Assembly (NCBI GenBank): GCA_034408685.1
Contig: JAWXCP010000188.1
Coordinates: forward strand, 1 to 12,588
Reading direction: 5' to 3'
Source: JANXVY01 sp034408685
GTDB taxonomy: Bacteria; Pseudomonadota; Alphaproteobacteria; Rhizobiales; Hyphomicrobiaceae
DNA length: 12,588 bases
Below the pieces are notes generated by a model, which was given only the letters and a program-made list of their open reading frames with translations, was not told the DNA's origin and made no database searches. Both the position numbers and the translations under genes were made by a program. Shown here piece by piece: positions 1 to 6,707 of this stretch. How positions within the stretch are numbered: the stretch's first letter is position 1; every line of letters begins with the position of its first letter.

Positions 1-596
1 CGGGCAAGCAGCGCCGCCGTCGCGCAAAGTAGCCGCGTGCGTCCGATTGCAGATGCCGACGCGGCAATCAACGCCTGCGCGGGGCCGGTCGCAGCGGCTG
101 CATCATCGAGAATGCGGGCGCTTGCGCGCAGCGCGTGACCGACCGTCGCGTCGATCCACGCTTCGAGCGCGGCTTCTCCTGGAAGCGGGTCGGCGTAGAG
201 GTCGAGACTGCGGGCATCGAGCGCGCGGTCGAAACCGTCGAAGGATAGCCCGTTGGCCCGGGCGGCAGCGATGACCGCGTCGGCGACGGGGCTGCCCGAC
301 GCAATCGGGGTGTTTGCCGGGTTCCCAGGTTGAAGGTTTGCAGTTTGGGGTTGGGCATTCAGGCCGTTGCTGAGCGCGTCGCGCCACCATTGCAGGCGGA
401 TTTCAGCGAGGCTTGGTTCCGATACGGTCAGGATAATGCGGTCGATGTCGCCATCGAATGCTGCGAGCGAAATCAGTGCCGGTTGCGCCCGGCGCGGGGC
501 GAGCAAGGCCGACAAATACAGGTCCGGCGCGAATGTTCGGGCCACGCGCCGGGTTTCATCGTCGATGGTGACCATACGGTCGGCGCCATCAGCCAT
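1..596 (-). CDS. Squalene/phytoene synthase family protein (NDUFAF6-like), 3' end beyond window
   Basis: The gene reads from an ATG at 596 to the left edge, giving about 198 codons with no stop, so the C-terminus is missing. The N-terminal half fits the trans-isoprenyl-diphosphate synthase HH family (COG1562). Residues 22-60 run from FAPDLYLSALLAPRRAQP into a helix ending in SEP, followed by EIRLQWWRDAL (residues 65-75), the hallmark of the alphaproteobacterial and mitochondrial branch. The first Asp-rich motif is degenerate here (FDGDID, residues 47-52), so prenyl condensation cannot be assumed. The human relative NDUFAF6 is a complex I assembly factor. The start overlaps the stop of the upstream membrane-protein gene by 8 bases (589-596), so translation is probably coupled. 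A second ATG lies at codon 8. The family call is firm. A true phytoene synthase is the alternative, but no carotenoid or hopanoid gene is visible. Confidence 0.85.
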   Translation of the reverse strand, partial: MADGADRMVTIDDETRRVARTFAPDLYLSALLAPRRAQPALISLAAFDGDIDRIILTVSEPSLAEIRLQWWRDALSNGLNAQPQTANLQPGNPANTPIASGSPVADAVIAAARANGLSFDGFDRALDARSLDLYADPLPGEAALEAWIDATVGHALRASARILDDAAAATGPAQALIAASASAIGRTRLLCATAALLA

Positions 597-1173
597 GGGC
601 CGCCGCGAGCATGGCGAACGTCACTGGAACGGACAGCAGCAGGTTCAAACGGGCATAGAAACGGACGGTTTCCCGGGCCTCGGCCTTGCTGGCGGCATCG
701 GACATTTGCGGGTCGAGGACGACGCGGAGTGCGGGAGAAATCCTCGCGTGAACGGAACCAAGCATCGCGAAGCCACCAACCGTGCCGATCCACATCCACA
801 GCGCGTCTGGCGGCGGCCGCGAAAAGTATCCGAGAGCGACCAGCAGCACGAGCCCGGTGACGACCGTAACATTGGCGGCGTGGCCGAACGTTCGAGCCGT
901 GCGCGGTACGATGTGGGTCAGGATCGCTTTCCGGTCGGCGTCGGGCGCCTCGGACAAGACCGCCAGCTGTATCACGTTGACGAACACGATCAGCCCGACC
1001 CAGACCATCGCGGCCAGCACGTGGAGGGCGCGAAACAGCAATCCCGCCGCATCGGCCATGTCGATATGTCCGCCGAGCACGCTCATTGCGAGAAGGGCCA
1101 GGATTGCGACGGTCCCCGCAGCGATTGCCGTGATCGGTGATTTCAGCAGGTCAGTCGGCATTGAGGGCCACAT
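589..1173 (-). CDS. PuuD/CopD-like integral membrane protein (4-5 TM)
   Basis: This 194-residue protein is mostly membrane segments: about residues 11-34, 43-72, 96-117, 124-142 and 174-192. The second segment contains a His and a Trp-Val-Gly stretch (ALHVLAAMVWVGLIVFVNVI), like the N-terminal membrane domain of the urate hydroxylase PuuD and of CopD/DUF2269-type proteins, where His residues in helices are thought to bind haem or metal. The C-terminal cytochrome-c-like domain of full-length PuuD is absent, so urate oxidation should not be inferred. The annotated start is ATG 1173. ATG 1161 (Met5) is equally possible, because neither has a clear Shine-Dalgarno sequence. The gene lies between two relatives of complex I assembly factors and overlaps the downstream synthase-family gene by 8 bases. 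The exact role is unknown. Confidence 0.72.
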   Translation of the reverse strand: MWPSMPTDLLKSPITAIAAGTVAILALLAMSVLGGHIDMADAAGLLFRALHVLAAMVWVGLIVFVNVIQLAVLSEAPDADRKAILTHIVPRTARTFGHAANVTVVTGLVLLVALGYFSRPPPDALWMWIGTVGGFAMLGSVHARISPALRVVLDPQMSDAASKAEARETVRFYARLNLLLSVPVTFAMLAAAHG

Positions 1174-1238
1174 TAGGTTCTACGGTGCAACGAATGCGAA
1201 AGCGATCATCTGTCGACTACGATCGGCCGTCCGCCGGA

Positions 1239-1748
1239 TCAAGCCCGACCCTGTTTTACACGTTCGCCCGGTTGACGCGCGTGCTCGGTTCCTGTGTCGA
1301 CCGCGATCACCGCGGCGCCGACCGGGCGACCTTCGGACAACAGAACGTTGTACGTCCGGCAGGCAGCGCCGGTTGACATCACGTCGAGGCCGATGCCGGC
1401 ATCCAGGCAGGCGCGGACGATCTCGGCGGGTGGAAACACCTGCGATGCGCCCGTGCCGAGCAGCAGGAACTGGAAGTCGCCGCCACGGGGTTCGGCGAAC
1501 ACGCGGGCGAGGCTGGTGAGCGTCAGCTCCTCAGGCTTCGTCACGCTCCACGCCCCGATCCCCGACGGTAACGCGATCAACGAGCCACGGTGGCTCATAC
1601 TGGCGAAACGGAACCCGCCGTTGCCGTAGGCATCGAACGGTGCGCGGCCCGGATAATGCCCCGTATCAAGGCTCGGCTGGCAGCCAGCGGCCGATTTGGC
1701 AGCGCCTCCGGCCGACAGTGTAACAGGTGCGGTCTTCGGTTTGGTCAT
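1239..1748 (-). CDS. Mth938-like domain protein (NDUFAF3/DUF498 family)
   Basis: The 169 residues match the Mth938/Xcc1710 family (DUF498). After a variable N-terminus comes GGFRFASMSHRGSLIALPSG, then a beta-rich core with the family motif FLLLGTGA (residues 94-101). The conserved C-terminal segment GIGLDVMSTGAACRTYNVLL follows, with the invariant Ala-Cys-Arg-Thr-Tyr-Asn block. The mitochondrial member NDUFAF3 is a complex I assembly factor. The bacterial role is not settled. In alphaproteobacteria this family is often found close to a squalene/phytoene-synthase-family gene (sometimes with secDF), and here it is separated from one only by the membrane-protein gene. The start is the ATG at 1748, 25 bases after the radical SAM stop. 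No strong Shine-Dalgarno sequence is visible. A 65-base gap follows before the PuuD-like gene. Confidence 0.88.
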   Translation of the reverse strand: MTKPKTAPVTLSAGGAAKSAAGCQPSLDTGHYPGRAPFDAYGNGGFRFASMSHRGSLIALPSGIGAWSVTKPEELTLTSLARVFAEPRGGDFQFLLLGTGASQVFPPAEIVRACLDAGIGLDVMSTGAACRTYNVLLSEGRPVGAAVIAVDTGTEHARQPGERVKQGRA

Positions 1749-1772
1749 GCATTGCCCAATCGCGCTATGTGA

Positions 1773-2857
1773 TCACAGTAACGCATATTGCCCGCCTTGC
1801 AGCACGGGAGCGCGAAACAGGTCGGTTCGCAGAGGCACACGGCGATCAGAAAGCCCGAGGCGCTTTACTGCCAGTTTGAAACGAGCGCCGATCATGGCCG
1901 CGTAAGGGCCCGAACCTGTTTGGCGATGGCCGAATGTTGCGACGTAGTCTTTGCCGCCATGCATCTGGCGGAGCAGTGCGAGAATGCGGTCAGCCCGCTC
2001 GGGGACATGCTCCGCTAGCCATGCGCGGAACAGGGTTTTGAGTTCGAGTGGTAAACGCAGCGTGACGTAGCCGGCTTGGACGGCGCCGGCATCTTTGGCG
2101 GCTTCAAGAATGGCTTCGATTTCGGGATCGTTCAAGCCGGGAATGATCGGCGCGACCATCACCACGGCGGGAATACCGGCGGCGGCGAGCTTGCGGATCG
2201 TCTCGATGCGTTTTGCTGGCGTGGCGGCACGTGGTTCCATTGCGCGCGCCAGTTTCGGGTCGAGCGTGGTGATAGATACGGCGACTTTGACCAGACCGCG
2301 CTCGGCCATGGGCGCGAGGATGTCGATGTCGCGCGTCACGAGGCCGGACTTCGTGACCAGTCCGACGGGGTGATTGGTGCGCGACAGCACCTTCAGCAAC
2401 GCGCGCGTGATTTCATAACGGCGCTCGATCGGCTGGTAGGGGTCAGTCACCGCACCAAGCGCGATCGTCTGCGCGGCGTAGCCTGGTGCCGCCAGCTCGC
2501 GCTCCAGCAATTCGGCAGCATTGGTTTTGGCATAAAGCCGCGTTTCGAAATCGAGCCCGGGCGAATGTCCGAGGTAGGCGTGCGTCGGCCTCGCGTAGCA
2601 GTAAATGCAGCCGTGCTCACAGCCGCGATAGGGATTGATCGAGCGATCGAAGGATATATCCGGGCTGTCGTTGCGCGCGATGATGGTGCGCGATGTTTCA
2701 TCCGTGACGACGGTTTTGCAGGCCTCCAAGCTGGCTGACTATCCCAGCCATCGTCAACCTCGACGCGACGCTCGCCCTCGTAACGGCCGGACGCGTTCGA
2801 GGCTGCACCGCGGCCACGGCGGCGCTCGGCAGCTATCGTTGCAATGGGCGCGGTCAT
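1773..2857 (-). CDS. PA0069-family radical SAM protein (SplB-related), frameshifted near N-terminus
   Basis: The protein belongs to the PA0069 branch of COG1533, related to spore photoproduct lyase. The iron-sulfur motif is C-EHG-C-IY-C inside SINPYRGCEHGCIYCYA, followed by GAVTDPYQPIERRYEITR and a TIM-barrel core ending at 1773. The core is open in one frame only from a TTG at 2729. The family's usual N-terminal segment (RRRGRGAASNASGRYEGERR, then DDGWDS) is in a different frame. That segment starts at ATG 2857, which has AGGAG 7 bases upstream. The span 1773-2857 is 1085 bases, one short of 362 codons, as expected for a single-base deletion between about 2741 and 2715. All catalytic residues lie downstream of the break. 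It could be a real inactivation, a sequencing error, or a shorter protein initiated at TTG 2729. A LexA-type box lies 54 bases upstream. The substrate is unknown; a DNA repair role is inference. Confidence 0.85.
2710..2741 (-). other. Frameshift site in the radical SAM gene
   Basis: On the minus strand the family-conserved N-terminal frame reads through DDGWDS at about 2745-2740. The downstream conserved frame, reading KTVVTDETSRTIIARNDSPD, is displaced by -1. A TAG at 2741-2739 closes the downstream frame on its upstream side, so the two frames must join after that point. Restoring one base just after the AGT codon would give a continuous protein of about 361 residues. I see no canonical slippery heptamer, so programmed frameshifting is not favoured. 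Confidence 0.7.
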
Positions 2858-2864
2858 GCGTTGG

Positions 2865-2869
2865 CTCCT
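2865..2869 (-). promoter_or_regulatory. Ribosome binding site that fixes the radical SAM start at 2857
   Basis: AGGAG on the minus strand is spaced 7 bases from ATG 2857. It supports initiation in the N-terminal frame, not at the TTG at 2729, and so supports the frameshift interpretation. Confidence 0.7.
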
Positions 2870-2910
2870 ACCGATCCGTCGAGTTCCAATATGCCCTATC
2901 AGCACATTCC

Positions 2911-2925
2911 GAACTTAACAAGAAC
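2911..2925 (-). promoter_or_regulatory. Alphaproteobacterial SOS (LexA) box
   Basis: The plus strand reads GAAC-ttaacaa-GAAC. On the minus strand this is GTTC-ttgttaa-GTTC, an exact match to the GTTC-N7-GTTC direct repeat bound by LexA in Alphaproteobacteria. It lies 54 bases upstream of the radical SAM ATG (2857) and 64 bases upstream of the divergent glycosyltransferase ATG (2989). On the minus strand it overlaps -35-like sequence (TTGTTA), and a weak -10-like CATATT lies further downstream, so the radical SAM gene is the likelier target. A further inverted pair AGAAC/GTTCT overlaps it (2921-2937). Confidence 0.7.
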
Positions 2926-2937
2926 AAATAGGGTTCT

Positions 2938-2967
2938 ATTGCGAGAGTGCCCATTGCGAGAGCGTCG
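2938..2967. repeat. 15-bp-period direct duplication upstream of the glycosyltransferase gene
   Basis: ATTGCGAGAG occurs at 2938-2947 and again at 2953-2962, giving a period of 15 bases in the divergent intergenic region. Its function is unknown. It resembles the other short duplications in this window. Confidence 0.6.
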
Positions 2968-2988
2968 GCGCCGTGGCAATGCTGCACG

Positions 2989-3627
2989 ATGATTTCAATT
3001 ATCATCGCCACACACAACCACGGTGCCGTTCTCGCCGAGACGCTCGATGCGCTGGTCCCCGCAGCGATCGACGGATTGGTCCGGGAAGTGATCATCGCCG
3101 ACGGCGGATCGACGGACGCGACATTCGCGATCGCCGACGGCTACGGGACGGACGTGATCACGGCTTCCGGCGGAATTGCGGCTGGTCTCAATGCGGCACT
3201 CGAGGCTGCCAGATGCCAGTGGGTGCTGGTGCTGCCAGCCGATGTTCGGCTTCAACCCGGCTTTGAACGCACGATCGCGACGTGCATCGCCAGGGGCGAC
3301 GGCGTGGCCGCAATCTTGCCGATCATGGAGGCCAGCAGGTTTGCTCAAGCCGCAAGTTATTTTCGACGCCTATGGGCGCCTCGCTCCGTGACCGAGCGTG
3401 ACGGCTTGCTGATTGGACGTAGCGCGTTCTCACGACTGGGCGGCTTTCGACCGGCCGAAACGCCCAAAAACGGCGCCGTCGTTCATATCAGCCGGCTCGA
3501 CGTCGTGCCCCTCCCGGCGATTGCCCAGCGTAGCTGTGACGCAGGCGCAGAGCGCGGCCCCAAGGACATGTGGCCATTTTGGCGGCGGCGCTTGCGCAAA
3601 TCAGCGACACAAACTTCTGTCACTTGA
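2989..3627 (+). CDS. Small glycosyltransferase family 2 protein
   Basis: The chosen start, ATG 2989, gives 212 residues beginning MISIIIATHN, the first beta strand of a GT-A fold. ADGGSTDAT (residues 37-45) matches the nucleotide-binding segment of family 2 transferases. GGIAAGLNAALEAA follows. The usual Asp-x-Asp metal motif appears as LPADV (residues 82-86), with the first Asp replaced by Pro. An in-frame ATG at 2947 would add 14 residues before the first strand and is less likely. No good Shine-Dalgarno sequence is visible. At 212 residues it is near the short end of the family, like the rSAM/selenodomain-associated transferase 2 type. The donor and acceptor sugars are unknown. The basic tail, about residues 190-206 (WPFWRRRLRK), could contact membrane or nucleic acid. 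It is divergent from the radical SAM gene. Confidence 0.82.
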   Translation: MISIIIATHNHGAVLAETLDALVPAAIDGLVREVIIADGGSTDATFAIADGYGTDVITASGGIAAGLNAALEAARCQWVLVLPADVRLQPGFERTIATCIARGDGVAAILPIMEASRFAQAASYFRRLWAPRSVTERDGLLIGRSAFSRLGGFRPAETPKNGAVVHISRLDVVPLPAIAQRSCDAGAERGPKDMWPFWRRRLRKSATQTSVT

Positions 3628-3761
3628 GATGGCCTCTATGAATTGAATTGGCTTGACGGGCGTTCAACGCACTGCGCCCACATGGCCAATTCCTGTTTCG
3701 GCGCGCAGAGCCAAGCTATAACAGCCCCTGGCATTCCACAGCCCCCTCCCCTGGAGACGAC

Positions 3762-4772
3762 ATGACCGACAATTCCTCCACCTCCATGCCTCGAACTGCC
3801 ATTTCCCCCACTGCAATTTCTCGACGGACCGCTGTGGTTGGCGCTGCCGCAGCTTCGGCCATGTTCGGCCTTGATGGGCCAATTGCTTTCCACTCGGCTG
3901 CTCAGGCCAAAGAGCCGAAGGATTTCAAGCCGTTCCATACCTTTAAGGTTGGCGACGTCGAAGTGACGATGGTCTACGACGGCTTCAACAAGCGGCCGCT
4001 CGACGCTGGCTTCATCAAGAACGCCTCGATCGACGAGGCCAAAGCAGCCCTCAAAGCCGCTGGCCAGGACGAAGATGCGGTCTACATCCCGTTCACGGTG
4101 ACGATCGTGAAGACCGGCGGCAAGTCGATCATGTTCGACGCCAGCACGGGTGCACAACTCGCCCCGACGGCCGGGCGGTTCAGCGACAATCTCAAAGCAG
4201 CCGGCATCGACCCTGCCAAAATCGACGTCATCGCGGTGACGCACTTCCATCCCGACCACATCTTCGGATTGATGGCCAAAGAGACCAACGCGCAGGTTTA
4301 TCCCAACGCTCAGATCGTCGTGCCGCGCGCCGAGATGGCGTTCTGGAACGACCCGGCCGTGTTCACCAAACTGCCGGAAGGTGCGCACGGTTTGGCGAAG
4401 CGCATTCAGGCAACGCTGCCGACTTGGAAGAACGTCAGCCAAATTGAGGGCGAAGCCGAGATCGCGCCGGGCGTCCGAGCGCTGCCGGCGTTCGGCCACA
4501 CACCTGGGCACACGGCCTACGTCCTCGGTTCGGGCACTTCGCAGCTCATGGTGCTGTCGGACACGGCCAACGTGACGTCGCTGTTCGTTCGCAATCCTGG
4601 CTGGCACATTATGTTCGACGCCGATCCGGCTGCTGCCGAGGCCAACCGGCGCAAGTTGTTCGACCGTGCTGTCGCCGACAAGGCGATCGTTACGGGCTAC
4701 CATTTTGGAATGCCGGGCGCCGGTACGATGCAGGCCGACGGCAAAGGCTATGCCTTCGTGCCGGTATCCTGA
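3762..4772 (+). CDS. Tat-exported metallo-beta-lactamase-fold hydrolase
   Basis: The 336-residue protein has a twin-arginine signal: SRRTAVVGAAA with Arg21-Arg22, a hydrophobic segment to about residue 45, and an AQA|K cleavage site near residue 49. The mature part is a metallo-beta-lactamase domain with a complete dinuclear metal site: THFHPDH (His161, His163, Asp165, His166), GHTPGH (His246), Asp267 in SDTAN and His314 in GYHFG. It is probably a periplasmic hydrolase. The substrate is not evident; lactonases and other MBL-fold esterases are candidates. The start is ATG 3762, with GGAG 5 bases upstream. A TATAAC stretch at 3717-3722 could be a -10, but no good -35 is seen. The stop codon at 4770 lies inside a 14-bp tandem repeat. 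Confidence 0.9.
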   Translation: MTDNSSTSMPRTAISPTAISRRTAVVGAAAASAMFGLDGPIAFHSAAQAKEPKDFKPFHTFKVGDVEVTMVYDGFNKRPLDAGFIKNASIDEAKAALKAAGQDEDAVYIPFTVTIVKTGGKSIMFDASTGAQLAPTAGRFSDNLKAAGIDPAKIDVIAVTHFHPDHIFGLMAKETNAQVYPNAQIVVPRAEMAFWNDPAVFTKLPEGAHGLAKRIQATLPTWKNVSQIEGEAEIAPGVRALPAFGHTPGHTAYVLGSGTSQLMVLSDTANVTSLFVRNPGWHIMFDADPAAAEANRRKLFDRAVADKAIVTGYHFGMPGAGTMQADGKGYAFVPVS

Positions 4773-4800
4773 GCCCGGTATCTCGAACCCGGTATCTCGA
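4760..4800. repeat. 14-bp tandem repeat across the stop of the hydrolase gene
   Basis: Three head-to-tail copies lie at 4760-4772 (13 bases, diverged), 4773-4786 (gcccggtatctcga) and 4787-4800 (acccggtatctcga). The last two differ only in the first base. The TGA stop (4770-4772) is in the first copy, so the duplication left the protein end intact. Confidence 0.85.
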
Positions 4801-5183
4801 GCAAAAGCCTCTACGCATCGACATGACCCGCCGACATCGTCGCTGCATCGATTTCGTCGCGGCGGGCCTGTTCAGTCTCTGTCGTCGAGGGCGCGGCTCC
4901 TCGACGCACAATATGACCCATTTGCGACACCTGGAGCAGAATTGCTTTGGCACCCTAGTGCAGAGCAAGGCCGATTCTGACATAGCTGAGGCACTGCTGC
5001 TGATCGCTTTGCTTCCAACTCGGCCACTTCCAACGAGGCGAAACCCTTGAGCCAGCCCCGTCTCAAACTGATGCCGCGGCCTCCGCATAAGCCGAGGCCA
5101 AAGCGCAGCGATGACCGCAAGCGCGGGCCATCGTTCTCGTCGCTGATCGAAGACGAGGTTGCGAGTTTGCTGCTCGAGGGCGA
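4773..5183. other. 411-base stretch without a recognisable gene
   Basis: This lies between the convergent hydrolase and moaB genes. It starts with the 14-bp repeats. Two possible hairpins are seen: TTGCT..GCAC/GTGC..AGCAA at 4942-4968 with an internal loop, and GGCCTC/GAGGCC at 5078-5099. Neither has a T-run, so neither is a convincing intrinsic terminator. Short plus-strand reading frames at 4823-5050 and 5047-5247 match no family I recognise, and the second runs into moaB. I see no promoter, RNA gene or mobile element here. Confidence 0.6.
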
Positions 5184-5726
5184 TCAGGGCTTGCGGCGGT
5201 GCTCTTCCAAGCGCGGCATGATCTCGACAAAATTACAGGGCCGGTGACGGTTGTCGAACTGCCATTTGAGGATGCCGGTCCAGGCATCGCGACATGCGCC
5301 CGGTGAGCCTGGCAAACAGAAAATGTAGGTGCCGCGCGTGAGGCCGGCACAAGCCCGCGATTGGATCGTGGACGTTTCGATTTTTTGATACGACTGCATG
5401 TGGAACACGATCGAGAAACCGTCGATTGTCTTTTCAAACAACGGCGTCAACGCCTCGGGCGTGACGTCTCGGCCAGTGAAACCTGTGCCGCCAGTCGTGA
5501 TCACGACGTCTACGGCCGGGTCGTCGATCCAGCCGTTCACCACCGATTGTATATCGGCAATATCATCGCGGGCGATGGCGCGGGCGCCTAGCACGTGGCC
5601 ATCCTCGACAATCAGCGCCGCCAGCGTGTCGCCGGATTTGTCATTGGCGCGTTCGCGTGTGTCGGACACGGTCAGGACAGCAATTCTGACGGGGACGAAT
5701 GGCCGGGTCTCATCAATACGGGGCAT
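5184..5726 (-). CDS. moaB: Molybdenum cofactor biosynthesis protein B (MoaB/MogA family)
   Basis: The chosen start, ATG 5726, gives 180 residues, normal for MoaB. The fold markers are RIAVLTVSDTRERANDKSGD near the N-terminus, DVVITTGGTGFTGRDVTPEAL in the middle (the GGTG and Asp-Val-Thr-Pro-Glu residues bind molybdopterin), FHMQSYQKIETSTIQSRA, and the C-terminal FCLPGSPGACRDAW and CNFVEIMPRL. The family adenylylates molybdopterin or has a related role in cofactor assembly. The start is supported by GGAAGAG about 8 bases upstream; an in-frame extension to 5786 would run into an inverted repeat and is less likely. It lies 138 bases downstream of the rlpA-like gene on the same strand, with a possible promoter of its own. 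No molybdoenzyme gene is in the window. Confidence 0.93.
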   Translation of the reverse strand: MPRIDETRPFVPVRIAVLTVSDTRERANDKSGDTLAALIVEDGHVLGARAIARDDIADIQSVVNGWIDDPAVDVVITTGGTGFTGRDVTPEALTPLFEKTIDGFSIVFHMQSYQKIETSTIQSRACAGLTRGTYIFCLPGSPGACRDAWTGILKWQFDNRHRPCNFVEIMPRLEEHRRKP

Positions 5727-5756
5727 GCGTCGGTCTCTTCCAAGCCAATCTTCCTC

Positions 5757-5797
5757 GGCCGCTGGCCGCACCCCATAATAGAGCACGACCAGCGGCC
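5757..5797 (-). promoter_or_regulatory. Possible moaB promoter or operator: perfect 9-bp inverted repeat flanking a TATTAT box
   Basis: GGCCGCTGG at 5757-5765 and CCAGCGGCC at 5789-5797 are perfect inverted copies with a 23-base spacer. On the minus strand the spacer holds TATTAT (5780-5775), a good -10 hexamer, 49 bases before the moaB ATG. No strong -35 is seen (TTGGCC is nearby). It could be an operator or an mRNA leader stem. Confidence 0.4.
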
Positions 5798-5864
5798 AAG
5801 TTGAAGTTGCAAGGTTCGCGTTGTCTCGTCGAAACAGAACCGCCCGAACTTCAGCGCGCTTGTT

Positions 5865-6707
5865 TCAACGTGCTTGCGAGGCCGCTGATTTGGACCGTGG
5901 CGACGGCGCGATCAAGAGCGCCACTTTGGCCGCTGATGCCTTGGCCTGCTTGGCTTCTCGCTTGGTCGGTTTGAACGTGGCCATTTTCGACAGCCAAGTC
6001 CGTTCGATCCCGTTGCCAATGCCGGTCAAACTTGGACCGGAACCAGCAACACTCCCTTGGCCTTGCGGATAGATCGCGGCCATGGCGGTCGGGGCCTCGC
6101 TTAGCACTGGGGTGCCGGTCACAGCCGCGTAACGCTGTTCGGCTGCCGTCAATGACGAGAACTGACCGATCGGCCCCGAAACTTTGGCGTAGCGTCGGTT
6201 GCGCTGGTAGCCAGCCTCAGCCTTGCTCGGTGCTTTCAGCACTTTGACTTCGAGCTTGGCGACGCCGCGTTTACGGAATGCCAGTGCGTCGGCGGCGGCG
6301 CGGGACACGTCGAGGGTGCGCTTGCCCCAGTATGGACCGGCATTGTTGACGCGAAGTACGGCCGAGCGCCCGTTGGCCGGATTGCGCACCAGGATCACCG
6401 TACCGTTGGGCAGTATCGGGCTTGCCGCGTTGTCGGCGCGGCCAGCATTGAACACTTCGCCAGATGAGGTCAGCCCGCACGGGTTATACCGGTCGGATTT
6501 GCAATGGTCGTAGTACGATGTGTTCAACAACGATGTTTTCCCGACGCGCGCCGAGACTTCGGACAGCGTCAGAACCTTGTGGCAAACGCCGAGAAAGCAG
6601 TAGGTTTTGCCAGGCGTTTTGGCTTCGACAGCGGCAGGTGCTGCCAGCCCTGCCGAAACAGCCAAAATGGACGCGCCGACGAGGCGCTTGAACGCGTGAT
6701 ACGACAT
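5865..6707 (-). CDS. RlpA-like double-psi beta-barrel protein, catalytic residues not conserved
   Basis: The 280-residue protein has a Sec signal peptide (basic FKRLV, hydrophobic residues 9-25, AVEA cleavage near residue 29). The RlpA/DPBB domain follows at about residues 60-160: LTSSGEVFNAG, ILPNGTVILVRNPANGRSAV, LRVNNAGPYWGKRTLDVSRAAADAL. The strand order and GP..GKR.LD.S block are typical. However, the conserved His of the AAHK-LPFGT motif is replaced (DNAASPILPNGT), and the Asp of the NDRGP motif is Asn (NNAGP), so lytic transglycosylase activity is doubtful. Four Cys near the domain's start (C37, C42, C69, C77) could form disulfides in the periplasm. The tail is rich in Ala, Lys and Ser with no SPOR domain. 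The start ATG 6707 has GGAAG at 7 bases spacing. Confidence 0.85.
   Translation of the reverse strand: MSYHAFKRLVGASILAVSAGLAAPAAVEAKTPGKTYCFLGVCHKVLTLSEVSARVGKTSLLNTSYYDHCKSDRYNPCGLTSSGEVFNAGRADNAASPILPNGTVILVRNPANGRSAVLRVNNAGPYWGKRTLDVSRAAADALAFRKRGVAKLEVKVLKAPSKAEAGYQRNRRYAKVSGPIGQFSSLTAAEQRYAAVTGTPVLSEAPTAMAAIYPQGQGSVAGSGPSLTGIGNGIERTWLSKMATFKPTKREAKQAKASAAKVALLIAPSPRSKSAASQAR

Noticed and set aside
367..1140. Open frame of 257 codons on the plus strand
   Set aside because: It is antisense to the squalene/phytoene-synthase-family and PuuD-like genes, with no recognisable domain.
3636..4703. Long open frame (355 codons) on the minus strand across the metallo-hydrolase gene
   Set aside because: It is antisense to a gene with complete metal-binding motifs. 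Its product is Arg- and His-rich with no family signature, a typical shadow in GC-rich DNA.
4942..4968. Intrinsic terminator between the convergent hydrolase and moaB genes
   Set aside because: The stem has an internal loop and no T-run on either strand.
5047..5247. Possible small plus-strand gene starting with TTG, 66 codons
   Set aside because: It is basic with no family match, lacks a ribosome binding site, and its 3' third overlaps moaB in antisense.
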